Shown: positions 1 to 11,439 of the stretch, piece by piece
Position numbering within the stretch: position 1 is the first letter of the stretch
Layout: every line of letters begins with the position of its first letter
Source: Rhizomucor pusillus
Lineage: Eukaryota; Mucoromycota; Mucoromycetes; Mucorales; Lichtheimiaceae
Direction: 5' to 3'
Assembly (NCBI GenBank): GCA_900175165.2
Contig: FWWN02000653.1
Location: forward strand, 32,728-96,727
DNA: 64,000 bases
The notes under the pieces: model-generated
Told to the model about the DNA's origin: nothing
Database searches by the model: none
Seen by the model: the letters and a program-made list of their open reading frames with translations, nothing else
Made by a program: the position numbers and the translations under genes

Positions 1-856
1 GATGATAGTCTTCACGGGCATATGGAGTTATGTGGAACTCGTGATTGACAACCACGTATACAACAGCGGTTATCCGCTTGAGCATCGCCGGAGAGGTTTT
101 TCACTGGGACTTGTCATCTTCTGTTGCGAACTTGGAACCATAGTACGAATGACACGCTTGTGCATTCTTCAGAGATCTCAATCCTTATAGTCGATTCCGA
201 ACCAACGGCTGCCGGGGAAAGAAATAGGAATAATCAAAGCATAGGGGGTGGATTAAGAGCGAGAGCCGAGGACGGCTTCAATGAGGCATACCCGGATGCC
301 ATCCCGCTGTCTCAGGTAATTCTGCGCACTTGAGAACATGGAAAGGACAAGTAAACCCATATTGGAAGCCTGTCCTGGATAATCTGCGATACTTCAATGG
401 AAGTGCTGGCAAAGGAGGAGAGATATCCACTATTATTCAGGGATCCCGCATTTTGATAGTTCCGGAATTCATGCTCCCTAGAATCCCGGCATTCACCAAG
501 CTTCGGTGTATGTAACCCTTTCCAAGGATAGCATCTATTCATCGATGTCTCTTTAACTTTAGTATACGTATACCTTACTGGACTGGAGATAAACAATATA
601 GCTGCATAGTTAAGAGAATAAGTTGCATACAGCACATATTTAAGCCGTCGGGTCCTCAGGAGATAAACAGAGATAGTGCCGTTAAGGGAGGGGATTCTCA
701 TTCAAACAGACTTTCTAATTTCAGTCTCCCTTTACGCACGCGAATAATAAGCCTGTTTTCAAAGCTTTTCTCTTTTCTTTTCCTTTTCCTTCCATTCTTT
801 TTGCTTTTATTTTATTTTCTAATACCTTGCGTTATTTTCTTGTTTGATTTGCATGC
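1..856. other. No gene recognised; AT-rich flank
   Basis: Open frames here are short, overlap on both strands and show no motif, signal peptide or conserved composition I can name. A pyrimidine-rich stretch at about 765-845 directly precedes the tetraspanin gene and may belong to its promoter or leader. Confidence 0.4.
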
Positions 857-1906
857 ATGTCGTGTTGTCAAAGGTATATATTACTTGCCTCTGCACCTAG
901 CTTACTACAGGTCATTATCATCTATCATGTCTATATTGATCCAGGAATTGGTACTCTTAATAGATTAAGCCGTGGTTACTTGATTGTGACCAATTGCTTG
1001 TTCGCATGCTTTGGCTGTGCTTTAATGGTGTTTGGGACTCTGGGAGCACAGCAACGACTTGGAAGCTCCATTCTGTTTCCAATAAATGTTCTTAAAAGTG
1101 AGTATCAATTCCTGCTGATGCATTCACCTATTCTTGCTGCTGAGCATTCGGGAGTAGTGATCAACATTCTGGGTATTATCCTTGTTTTCTCGGCTGTGAC
1201 CGGCTTTGTAGGAGCTATTTGTATCGACCGTCAAGCAATCCATATACTGTATACTACAATTATCCTTATCGTCTTCATATATCAAATTGCTACAGCACTC
1301 ATTGTATATGACCAAGCTGTGCATACCTCCACGTGGTTAAGCCAGACCTGGTCAGATGCCAGCCAAGAGTATCGCTACTATGCTCAATCCAAGGTACCAT
1401 TCTGGATACATTTAATCTTCTCCTTTTTTTGTCCTTGCACGAGGAATTAAACAAAAATGTGATTTTTTCTTCTAACTCTACAGTTTACATGTTGCGGATT
1501 TTCCCATGCCAACGACCATCCGGTATCAAGTCCAAGCTGTCAGCCAGACGACCTTGTCAATTCGGCACCTCCTTGCTACAAGCCCCTGACACAATTCGTG
1601 CAACAGAAACTCCAGATCGTGTACATAGTACTCTTTGCCGCTCTAAGTATCGAAATCCTCGCCCTCTCCAATGCCATTACTCTCCTGTGCGCCCGATATA
1701 TTGGTCACGGCGATGAGGAACAGAAACCAAAGGTGTTTAGAAGAAACAACAAGGCTGTAGTAGCTCCTGAGGAGCAAATGGAGACGCCGAAGAATAGCAA
1801 GTTCAAGCAAGTTGCTGGTTTACATGATAGCAAGATCACAATGAATTCAGAAACCAATGATGAAAAGCACGAGGATGACCAGATCGTCTATCACAGGCAA
1901 TATTAG
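857..1906 (+). CDS. Tetraspanin-like four-pass membrane protein
   Basis: Two exons (857-1393 and 1484-1906, both junctions phase 0) give about 319 aa. Four hydrophobic segments are visible: one beginning GYLIVTNCLFACFGC, one at VVINILGIILVFSAV, one at IILIVFIYQIATALIV, and a fourth at VYIVLFAALSIEILALSN. Between the third and fourth lies a large loop carrying CCGF at the exon junction, followed by further cysteines (SPSCQ, PPCYK). The CCG motif plus the 2-2 spacing of the membrane segments is the tetraspanin signature. Fungal tetraspanins such as Pls1 organise plasma-membrane domains during polarised growth and host penetration; that role is inferred here from the family. The C-terminal tail is hydrophilic and lysine-rich, ending in a cytosolic extension of about 70 residues. 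The start is the first ATG in the long open frame; a donor-like site at 874 makes an upstream exon possible. Confidence 0.7.
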
Positions 1907-2410
1907 TGGTGGCTGTCGGCAGGATACCGGCAATTTCCTTCTGTCCTTTTTCATCGGGCCTCGCCACATCGTTTATGTTTGTATAGTAAATCTCTAAAGT
2001 TTATAATCTTCTTTTTTGACATGCAAGAAAGTTCCCATTTCGATCAAGCTCGGGAACGTCGGGGGGGGGGCTGTTACATGAGAAATAACGTCAAGTTTTA
2101 CAGCAACTTTGCTTGTTGCAATCTTTAAGGAGTGAACAGTTTACCGCGACTGCCTGCTACATACACATTGATAGCTAAGAAGACGACAATCGCTCGTCAG
2201 TCTCAGATACGGTTATACACGGTATGTGCGCTCTAGATAAGTGGCGATCGGATAAATAGTATATGGTTGAATTCCTCAATGCAACATAATAACGCATTTA
2301 ATGTGTTTTATACGAGTGTCGTAATAATTGTTCTTTTTAGCCGACAATAGAAGAAAGTTGATTCGAGAGATACATTCTATGTAATGCATAACGATATATT
2401 TTTTAATGGA
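1907..2410. other. Intergenic; no gene recognised
   Basis: Contains the 3' flank of the tetraspanin gene and a run of ten G at about 2060-2070. No coding signal seen. Confidence 0.4.
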
Positions 2411-3400
2411 AGCCTTACAGTGGATGGCAGCTTACAGACTTGTTCTTTGTCACTTAACCATTCATGCCTTGCAACCTTTTAATTATGCAAACTCAGTTCA
2501 TGGGTGCGCGGGGATATAGAACTACAGCTTCAAGGATCTTTGGAGCAGCGCTTTGCATGGTTCTCGATCACAAACCAGCCTTGGCAAAATCAATCACTAT
2601 AGCTCAGTTGCGCCTTCGCAATTAACAGCCTTGACTCGACTACCCGCCACTGCACGACGTACGCGGATCAGCGACGTGTCCGATTACCAAGGTCATTGCC
2701 ACCTGCGCGGACAATGCCTGCCGCTACTTCGCTCTTGCGTAAGTCTACACACGATGAACTTTGAAAGGCTCGTAGCTCTTCGTTCACACATAGTACAAGT
2801 AGATTTTGCAAGTACCCTTTGTGGGTACCACCGAATCCTCTGGAATTCATGCAAATCGCGTCTTGCTTCAAAGGTATGCTANNNNNNNNNNNNNNNNNNN
2901 NNNNNNNNNNNNNNNNNNNNNNNNNNNNNNNNNNNNNNNNNNNNNNNNNNNNNNNNNNNNNNNNNNNNNNNNNNNNNNNNNNNNNNNNNNNNNNNNNNNN
3001 NNNNNNNNNNNNNNNNNNNNNNNNNNNNNNNNNNNNNNNNNNNNNNNNNNNNNNNNNNGCGCTTGTGAGAGGTACGACTAACCTTCTACCACCCGGTCCC
3101 CTGCTGGTCTAAGGGGCCCATTTTGTTATCATATAGGAAAAGTTTCTTCACAGGTACCTTCCAATTCGGAATTTCGTTTTTCCGTGGAAATGGACACAAA
3201 CGTTATGCGTCGTTGTCATCTGAGTTTACCTACGGGCACAACAAAAACAGAACCGTTTACCTAATCTCGCCTCCATTCCAAGAAATCCGTTTCCTTCAGA
3301 CATTAGACATTAAAGATTTGCATTTTGGCATTATTATTACTCTTCTCAAGTTTTTGGTGACATTGAGCACCGGCTTAGTCTCCGATTCTGATCTCTGCAC
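2411..3400. repeat. Dispersed repeat R1, copy 1 (contains assembly gap)
   Basis: This stretch matches 41,650-42,570 in the same orientation. The match is almost base for base from about 2,671 to 2,880 (against about 41,849-42,063), and continues after the gap from 3,059 to about 3,330 (against 42,250-42,520). Copy 1 carries extra sequence near 2,585-2,640 that copy 2 lacks. Short open frames inside are not conserved in a convincing way between the copies, so I treat it as a non-autonomous mobile or repeated element. I saw no clear terminal inverted repeats or target-site duplication. Confidence 0.8.
2882..3058. other. Assembly gap (177 N)
   Basis: A run of 177 undetermined bases. By alignment with R1 copy 2 it corresponds to 42,065-42,249, about 185 bp, so the gap size is close to the expected length. 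Any reading frame drawn across it is meaningless. Confidence 0.99.
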
Positions 3401-3739
3401 TTGAAAGTGATCAGGATCACCTCCAGCTCTTTGCCACAGAATTCAGTACTCAGTAGAAATGCTTTATCATTAAAACGTATGGGCACGGTCTCTTTTGCTT
3501 TTAAACTTTGTCCTTTCTGAGCAAACTTTGTATCTGTTTCTGAAATGCATGATCGCGAGGTCTGGTTGTGTCAAACACGTACATGTATGTGTTAAGTACT
3601 GCATAAAGTCAATCCACGCTTTTCACGATCGGTGAAGTGCCAAACCGGTACCTCTAGATATTTGCAAGCGCTCTGACTTGATAGGATGTAAGCATATCCA
3701 TATACGCCTTTAAAAATGATTGCTATCTTCGTTGTATTT
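3401..3739. other. Spacer between repeats R1 and R2; nothing recognised
   Basis: No gene and no match to the other repeat copies seen here. Confidence 0.4.
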
Positions 3740-4030
3740 CACCGTAACATGGAAACTGCCTATTATGCACGACGTGATCTGAAAGGTATAAGCAGAACTG
3801 GGTATCCTGGTTACCTCGATGTTCCTCATCCTCTCAGACCCTTTGGCGAAGGTCAAACACAGTATCTGTTCTTTATAGTTTAACGAATATAACGAGGAGT
3901 ATTGTTTCTCATGTTGTTACTCTTATCTTTTCCGCCTTGTCTCCTGTGCGCTGGTTCGCCATCACAGAGACCACTGGTGCCCATAACCTCACACTCTAGC
4001 TGTGCGACGCCGACGAACCAAAAGATGAAA
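3740..4030. repeat. Dispersed repeat R2, copy 1
   Basis: Matches 48,735-49,020 in the same orientation with no length difference over about 250 bases, only substitutions. This copy begins near TATTATGCACGACG and ends near the A-rich GAAAATAAAAAAAAAC. Read in the frame that is open in copy 2 (ATGTTCCTCATCC onward), this copy has two in-frame stops (TAG and TAA) but otherwise keeps the same cysteine and histidine positions. Confidence 0.8.
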
Positions 4031-4039
4031 ATAAAAAAA

Positions 4040-5463
4040 AACAACGTATTGGCAAGGAGAGAGTTTGTTGTGATAGGAACGTAGGTTTACAACACGATTT
4101 TGCCCGTTTGCATTGATGAATAATATGCATAATTGATGAGTACTTGCATGCATAGAGATACAGTATGTGCTGCCAAAGGGTCAATCTGATACCATTTGAT
4201 TCGTAAAAGTGATATGTATTCATGGCTTCCAATTCAAGTTGAACCTAGTAAATCTAAAAATTCTCACCATTATTTTGTAAGCTCAAAACCGTGTAAGAAA
4301 TTCGCTGCATCGAAAGCTGCTGAAATTTACGCTCCCGCTCGATTGTCAAAACAAACGTATTGTGCTAACATAGATGCAATACTTTCTTTTGATAGATTTG
4401 TAAATAGACTGATGTCCAAAGTCATATACGGTTTTCATGGAGATAGTCTTTATCTTACTGCATGAAATTATCCAAGACCGTTCAAGTATGTCATCTCCAA
4501 AAGTGTTTGGAGCCTTGGAGAAATTCAGACTATCCTTCACTTGGCTCTGTAGCGATTGTATGGCGTGACTATTGATATCATTATTAATGCTTATAAAATG
4601 TACGGGAAGAAGTGATTTTTGGTTTTCTCGCATCGACGCTTGTCCGTCCCAGAAAGCTGGGAACCCCGCAGACATCAATATCGAAACAATAGGTGTGGAA
4701 AGTCTCCGTCGTTATGTTATTCCTGTATTCATGGACATAATATGCATTTATTTTCTTCTATATAGAGACTAACAGCATATGCGTATACAAAACGTTTGTG
4801 GGATCGAGTGTATCATTATTGATTAAAAGTACAAGAAGAATCCATTGCAAAAAGAAAGAAAAAAATTTCCTTCGCATTTCTATTGATGCGTTTCCATGTT
4901 ACTTGCAAGCAGTCAATCGATGATAAGAGCAAATTAACAGAGTATCGGTGCCTTTGGCGTCCATTGCACAATACTGCTTATTCGGCTATTTTGCTTACGA
5001 GAGCTTAGCAACCCGCGTCTATTTCTTCAGATCACGTGCAGTTGCCAACGGTGGTGACATCATTGTTCATCGAACTCGCTCTCTTCACTGTCCAAGAGGC
5101 ATAAAGGAAGAAAAGAAAAAGCTAAAGGAGGACCAATTTTTTATTTTTGCTTGTCTCAGTTTCTCTCTATCAAGGTGAGTTCGAGCAGCGTGTGGGGACG
5201 TCGGTGTTTACAAGAGTCACAGGTGCTGCGGAGGGAGAGAGAGATGTACGTCGCCTCCATCAACAACATCGCCGGACCCATCTAAGGCTTTTATTGACTG
5301 TAATCAATACAGCAACAGGACGACAACTCTACGACTCGACGCGATCTAAGGTCTCCAGTTTCAGTTGGCTTTTGAACAAAGGCCAATTGCGACTTTCTGC
5401 GGCACATAACATCTATTCGACCCAGCTATTCACCGTAACAGCTGAGAACCTCGTGGCTGGATT
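4040..5463. other. Intergenic; promoter side of EAF1-like gene
   Basis: AT-rich to about 4,900 without a recognisable gene. From about 5,000 to 5,460 the composition becomes more GC-rich and open in the plus direction, probably the 5' leader of the downstream NuA4 gene. I see no protein motif in it. Confidence 0.4.
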
Positions 5464-8400
5464 ATGGCTGCAGAGGAGCCTTTGGCAAGGAAACAGGAAG
5501 GTCCGGATACCAATGGGATCCAGAACGACCATCAAGAACTAGTATGTGTTATATATATTTATGTATCAGAGCTTCCTATGGATTTTCTCCTAACAGAAAA
5601 GTTATTTGCGTAGAGTAATAATAATATCGGTGATCTTCGTGACCAAGCTATCAAGAACAAAAAGGAGCAGTTAAGGCAAGATTATATGGTTATCTCCAAG
5701 CAGAGGTGTTAACAACAATAATCCGGTGTATTTGTTACAATAGATTGGCTTCTGCCCAGTATACCACCACGTTGCAGGAGTTGTTCATTTTGATGGGCCA
5801 GCGGGAAGACGAAGAAGGAAAAGATCAAGTGATGGAATTCTTGAGAAGCAACGAAGAAGGGAAACTCGACGTTGAACGCTGGCGTGCGTTTGCAGCCAAA
5901 CACGGAATCACGTAAGTTTGATGTGCTGCGTATACTTGGAAATGGCATACATGCTGACTTGAACGTTTAGCATTGATCAGGAAGCCGAGAATCAAGAACC
6001 AAAAAAGACCGAGAAACCGGACAGTGCTGACACAAAAATCGAAAAGGGTGCCGTGTTGGACAAGGAACCACTTAAAGAGCAGCAGAAACCAAGTGCACAG
6101 CCGGTACATCGTCCGGTTGCCATGCGCACAACGATACCCACTTTCCGGACTGCAGAAGCCAGAGAGTATCCTCCGCAGGCGTACAACGGCATCAACTTCC
6201 CTGATTATCGACGGGATAAAGATGAAGGTCTGGACTTGTACGCGTTTCAATTACGAGCAAACGCGCAACCATTACACAAGGTTCTTCAGACAGCCCGAAA
6301 AACGGTGACTACCCATGATTGGCTGGTATGAAATTTCGAAAAAGTAGATAGTATGTTGTCAGGATACTAATGATGACTATTTTCTTAATGTAGATTGCAC
6401 GAGACGAGCAAAAGTCGGTTAAAGTGATCCAAAATATCGAGAACTTGAAAAAGAAGAATCTGTGGAGTTTGAGACAGCCAAAGCGACAGAGAACAGTCCC
6501 TCGCACCAAAACTCATTGGGATCATTTATTGGACGAGATGAAATGGATGCGCACAGACTTTAAGCAGGAACATAAATGGAAGGTTGCAATGGCATTCGTG
6601 CTTTCCAGGGCTGTCATGGAATGGCACCAAGCTGAAGACAAATCTGCATTGTGTGTCAAGGTACAGTTATGCTGGCATTACATTAATATATACTTGCGGT
6701 TTACTCAAATGCTTCATATAGGTGCGTGAACTCAAAAGTACAGATAAACCGGAACCAGTGGAGGATGTAGCAACGGAAGCGGTGCCTGCAAAGGAGGAAG
6801 AAGAAGAGAAGAAAGCGGCCGAGCCATCAGAGAAAAGAGACGATGCCAAAATGGACGATCGGGACGGTGTGACGGCAGCTGTCGATACTGCACAAACGAG
6901 CCAGGCGAACGACGCTGCGACAACTGCGACAACTGCGACAACAGATGACGCTGTTGCACCTCAGGCTCTATCTCAACAAACGGTGCAGACATATCGCGAT
7001 AAAGTCATTAAACTGAAGCCTGATGTCCCTACGCTTGTGCTACCTGTTGAAGAATTTGGAGAATTCGATATTAACAGTGTATTTCCGGATCTTTTGGCTT
7101 ACGAACCACCAAAACCGGACTACAACGATCCCTATTTTGACGAAGCAGAATATGGACGCATCATTGCAATCACTAATCTGTCAACAAATAAGATTCTTTT
7201 AAAGAAGAAGCCGAAGCTGAGCAAGAAACGCAATTTCGACGGCGTACAGATTCCAATTTACGAGAAAGACGAGGAAGAAAACGAAGTGCAGGTGCTTCCT
7301 GACAAGGATCGCTACGATCCCAATCCTTTACTTTCACGTAAGTGGCAGATACGGCGACCGGTTTGTATAGTGCTGTGTATCTGACACTTTTCTTTTCATC
7401 TTGTAGAACTGTTTGCGCCAAAGAAGATTCGAGATACACCGTCAGCGTTACCTCGCACGCCAAAGATATCCGGCGATTCTCGATCAATGAGCACGTGGAC
7501 GGAGGAGGACGACATCTGCCTAATTCAGCTGATCCTGCAGTACTCCTTTAATTGGGACTTGATAACAGATGCATTCAATGCGATACGTATGCCTGTCACA
7601 GGAGAGCACCGAACAGCGTGGCAGTGTCACGAGCGTTGGAAACAAAACAACTTAACGTCGTTATCTGGTCAGGTTAATCCAGGTATTGTTCCGTCATGTG
7701 AAGGGCCGAGTGCGAAGAGTAATTAATTTTTCTTTTCTCGAAAGCCTATGCATTGCTTATGACGACATCGGGCAATAAGCGCCGCGGCTTGGTTAAGTTT
7801 GATTCTGCAAAGAAACGTCAGAAGCAATTTACGATTCTAGAGTCGATCAAAAAGACTCAGAAGAAGCGAGAAGATATACAGAAACCGTCTGGCAGTAAGT
7901 CTATTTTTATATGTATGCATGCAGGGAGGATGGAGTCTAATAATGTATTCAACGTAGGCGGCAATACAGGCATCCGCAATCCTATTGAGACGCATGGAAT
8001 GAGCTCCAGTGGACAGCGGTTACCGACGCCAATGGAACTCTCTATACATAAGACACATCGAGATCGCCAGGTAGCACAAGTGCTTATGGAAAGACAGTTG
8101 AATGCCAGCGGTTACGGTCTGAATAACCAACCGGCAGCCAATGTGAGTACCCACATCTGTGGCTCTACAAGGAACAGAATAGACTTTACTTAAACTTTCT
8201 TATTCGCAGGCTGTTCAGAACCAGGCTAGGCCTATGCAGCAAGCAGCAGCAGCGGCTGCCGCCGCCGCATCGCAGTCTCCCATAACTTCCACACCTCGGC
8301 CGCTTGTTGGCACAACCATCCCTTCAAACGGCGCTGTCTCCTCATCCTCCGCTGCTGCGGCCGCGGCGGCAGCTGCCGCGGCAGCTGCAGGTGGTGCTAG

Positions 8401-9170
8401 TCGCCCTCTCACAAGTTCTGTAGCAAATTTACCCGCGCGGCCGTCACCTATACCTGGTACTCAAGGGCTAAACGCTCTGCAAAACCGATATCCTGCTGCC
8501 CAGCTTCATCTCCTGAGACAGCGACAATTGGCGTTTATGGCTCAGGTACAAGCTCAAGCGCAAGCGCAAGCTCAAGCACAGGCACAAGCGCAAGCGCAAG
8601 CACAATCTCATGGGCGACCACCAGCCTCGACACCTTTGCAGCAGCGCTTTGGCAATGTATTGAACGCAGTCCAACAGCAGCAACAACAACAACACCAACA
8701 GCAGCAGCAGCAACAAGGTAAAGAAAACAACAATAGATTGATGCAAAATTATATATTATTAACTGCATTTCATCACAGCATTGCATTCGCCAGTTGTTAA
8801 CACTACCAGCACAGATCAAATGGCGCATCAAATGGCATCACCTGCTATGCAACAGTTACCACAGCAACAAGCGGCTGTTCCTACGCAGCAAGTACCACAA
8901 CAGGCAGGAAACTCGGCAAACACGTTGCAAGTTGCTGCCCAACTTATGCAGATGGGATATCCACTCCAACTCCCACCAAATCAGCAACTACAACTGCAGC
9001 GTTATCTCCAGCAATTACAAATACGCAATGCTGTTAACCAAAGTCAAGCGCAACTCCACGCTCAGACGCAAGCTACGAATGCGCAGTTATCAGGGAGCCC
9101 TGCATTTGGTCATTCGCCCCAACAACGGCCATTGAATGGGAACTTATCTGCTGCAGCGCTGCTTGCTGTC

Positions 9171-9202
<32 letters not shown>

Positions 9203-9449
9203 ACATCAGGTGTTGCAGCAACGTTTCCAACAGGCTCAGTTGCAGCAAGCTCTCTTGATGCAGCAGTCTCAACAACAGCAACAGCAGCAGCAACAAGCGC
9301 CGCAAATGCAGCAACAGCATCCATTACTCCAGCAGCAGTTTTTGCAGCAGTTGCAACAACAACAAAATGCTGTCCGTTCCCAACAAGCTCAACAGCAGCA
9401 AGGATCTCCCATGCTCCAACGAAGTCCTCAAGGTCCACCTCATGTATAA
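5464..9449 (+). CDS. EAF1: Eaf1/Vid21-like NuA4 acetyltransferase scaffold (HSA + SANT)
   Basis: Eleven exons fit with consistent phases: 5464-5541, 5614-5705, 5744-5911, 5971-6325, 6394-6660, 6722-7337, 7407-7682, 7745-7894, 7958-8142, 8210-8717 and 8779-9449, giving about 1,121 aa. The exon at 6394-6660 is an HSA domain (basic helix with THWDHLLDEMKWMRTDFKQE), which in this family binds actin-related proteins. The exon at 7407-7682 carries a Myb/SANT domain (STWTEEDDICLIQLILQYS ... AWQCHERWKQ). The C-terminal third is low complexity: poly-Ala, a Gln-Ala alternating run and long poly-Gln, as in many Eaf1/p400/Domino proteins. There is no Snf2 helicase, as in fungal Eaf1. Eaf1 is the platform that assembles NuA4, which acetylates histones H4 and H2A in the nucleus. 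The next gene is convergent. Confidence 0.85.
8540..8716 (+). repeat. Coding trinucleotide-type tracts (Gln-Ala, poly-Gln)
   Basis: About 8,546-8,607 encodes an alternating Gln-Ala run, and about 8,670-8,716 a CAG/CAA poly-Gln run, both inside the EAF1-like gene. Further Gln tracts lie at about 9,168-9,210 and 9,270-9,415. Codons are mixed CAG and CAA, which tends to stabilise such tracts. Confidence 0.85.
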
Positions 9450-9674
9450 AGTCCTATCTCAACAACAACAACAACAACAACAATGCAATCCTCTCCGAAC
9501 TTGTACATCGTATAGTCCGCCTTCCTTCTACTCCTACTTAACTATATTCATAAATACAAATGGGTATATTTGTAAAAGAAAATACGAAATTTGAAAATGT
9601 AGAAGAAAGAAAAAAGAAACAACAGGCGATCGATATGTACGGACAAGAAGGTGAGCTAAAGCTAGAAAGGGAAA

Positions 9675-9703
9675 GAAAGCAAAGCAAAGCAAAGCAAAGC
9701 AAA
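9675..9703. repeat. Pentanucleotide tandem repeat (AAGCA)n
   Basis: Five to six copies of AAGCA in the convergent spacer between the EAF1-like gene and the mini-gene at 9,829-10,080. It is non-coding on either model. Confidence 0.85.
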
Positions 9704-9828
9704 GGGACGAAGGGAAAAAAATCATTGCGAACGAGCAGTCTTGAGCGTAATGATAGCTATTATTTACAATGAATCTTGTTGATGAGATCAAAATTTTAAT
9801 CCCTGAGACAAGTTTAAGTGCCCAAGAA

Positions 9829-10080
9829 TTACTCACCTTGTCGAAGGCTCTGTCGTCCTTGAGCCAATGCGCCGACAGGCAGTTTGCCGTTCAAACGCTT
9901 GAGTTCCTCTACCATTTCTGGGTTCTCTCGCAGAACTGAGAGCTGTCGAGACAGCTTGCCGATAGCAATGACCTTTCGTTTGATAACATGGCGTCGGTGG
10001 CGGTTGGCGAGCACAGTGGCAGAAGAAGTGGTCTGGGGTTCATTGGTGAGGTCGTGGATGTTGATAACTGCGAGCGACAT
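9829..10080 (-). CDS. Calcineurin A C-terminal-like mini-protein, no catalytic domain
   Basis: An 83-aa frame starts at an ATG (MSLAVINIHDLTNEP) and contains RHVIKRKVIAIGKLSRQLSVL, then LRENPEMVEELKRLNGKLPVG and ALAQGRQSL. By eye this follows, in order, the segment of calcineurin A (PP2B catalytic subunit) from the end of the calcineurin-B-binding helix through the basic IGKMAR-VFSVLRE-like helix to the linker before the autoinhibitory element. The phosphatase domain is absent: the upstream 480 bp on this strand shows no metallophosphatase motif and no splice acceptor next to the ATG. A TTATATA element lies 24-30 bp upstream (10,104-10,110). A GTGAGT donor at the end of the frame may lead to one more exon, which I could not place. 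It could instead be a pseudogene fragment. The calcineurin link is from memory of the family. Confidence 0.5.
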   Translation of the reverse strand: MSLAVINIHDLTNEPQTTSSATVLANRHRRHVIKRKVIAIGKLSRQLSVLRENPEMVEELKRLNGKLPVGALAQGRQSLRQGE

Positions 10081-10561
10081 GATTGTAGATATATGTGTGC
10101 GTGTATATAAGCGGGAAAGAAAGAAAGAAGAAGTTCAATGTAGAGATAAAAAAGGCGGGTGACCTTGGGCCCTCCTTTTATATTTGGTTCTTTCGCTGCT
10201 TTTACTTTGGCTATACAAACATACTCGCGGTTTCATTGGGGGAAGGGGAGAGAGAGGAAGGGGGATTGCAATTGTTGTTGTTAGCAGTGTGTGTTTCCAT
10301 TAGGAATGTTCTGCTTCGTTAAAGTTTCAGCCACAAGATGCACTTGTTTCAGCAGCAGCGGCAGCAACAGCAGCGACACACTATAAAGTTTTGAGCCCTA
10401 AAAACAAACAGAGGACGATCCCTTGAATTTTTCGTATGATTCTTTTCAGGGACCGCATTCATGCAGGAGTTTTTCTCTCTTTCCTTTTTTTCTTGAGATT
10501 CTTTATCCCCTGGGCAGAAAATCTTTTTTTCTTTTCTTTTTTTCTTTTCCGCTAAAGAATA
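10081..10561. promoter_or_regulatory. Divergent promoter region
   Basis: Lies between the minus-strand calcineurin-like mini-gene and the plus-strand gene at 10,562. It holds the TTATATA at 10,104-10,110, a purine-rich stretch and several pyrimidine-rich tracts at about 10,470-10,550 just before the plus-strand start. No other gene is seen. Confidence 0.4.
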
Positions 10562-11439
10562 ATGGCTACTCTTACACTGAACACGGTAGACACGAACAAG
10601 TGTACGTAACTGCTCCCCCAATCTCACACACAGACTTTTAGCTCCTAGCAATCCAGTCGCCCACACCGGAATCGGCCGCAGACGATCAAAAGGTTCGCAG
10701 CAAACAGCATCAATCTAACGCAAATGTGTATTCGATGCTAAGAGAGCTTATGCTAACATGTGATTTTTACTTTGCAGCGACCTCTATGCGACAACATATT
10801 TGACGTTCCTCGGCACGATCTGTTGGAATCATACGAACGGCTTCGCAGAGCGTTCTGGTATGGACCGGCTACCGTTACGCGTCGGCCAAAGAGACGCAGT
10901 CGAGACGATCAAGAGTCCTCTGCCGAAGCCGCCGAGTCCAAACGGGCCAGACTTTACGAAAGGACTCCATCTTCCTCCTCACGACAACGCGAGCAAAGTG
11001 GATTATCTTTTTCGTCATCGTCATCGTCATCGTCGTCGTGGTCGTCCTTGTCATTCCAGCCGTTTTCAGAAGAACCATCACCACGAGCAGCAGAGGTGTC
11101 AACTCAAGCAGCAGCAGCAATAAAGCAACGACAGCAGAAAACTGTTGCAAAGAATCCATTCATGTCCAGTGTATCCCCTTCGTTGGTAACTCTGTGGCCT
11201 TTAAAACGCGACTTGCTTCGGCAATTGCGTAACAATGGTAAGAAAAATTTATGAGTTACCAAAAGTATGGATATTTCCCAACATTCAACCATGGAATTCT
11301 TCTAGACGGAAATGTCCCAGTCATCGAAGAAATCGATCGAATTTGCGACGCCCCGCAAAAGGCGCATTTGGCAAAATACATTGAACCATTCCTCGCGCCA
11401 TCATCACCTGTTCGACAGCACATGCAAAAATGGCTGTAA
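10562..11439 (+). CDS. Unrecognised basic, serine-rich protein
   Basis: Four exons fit in phase: 10562-10601, 10649-10692, 10778-11237 and 11306-11439, about 225 aa. The start ATG gives MATLTLNTVDTNKSIQSPTP. A conserved-looking block, LCDNIFDVPRHDLLESYERL, is followed by a bipartite basic stretch (RRPKRRSRDDQ ... ESKRARLYER) that looks like a nuclear localisation signal. A long serine run and a structured C-terminal end come next (VIEEIDRICDAPQKAHLAKY). I do not recognise the family. The sharp contrast between ordered ends and the low-complexity middle, and the clean splice phases, argue that it is a real gene. Confidence 0.6.

Noticed and set aside
1098..1144. Possible 47-bp intron (GTGAGT...GCTGAG) in the tetraspanin gene
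   Set aside because: Removing it would shift the frame and destroy the second membrane segment; the unspliced frame is coherent.
2553..3112. Open frames spanning the N gap
   Set aside because: They are open only because undetermined bases cannot encode stops.
4346..4678. 110-codon minus-strand frame between repeat R2 and the EAF1-like gene
   Set aside because: No motif, no splice support and AT-rich composition; probably chance.
8215..9438. Minus-strand Leu/Val/Ala-rich frames opposite the EAF1 Gln and Ala tracts
   Set aside because: Antisense readings of CAG/GCN repeats are automatically open and hydrophobic; no real membrane protein.
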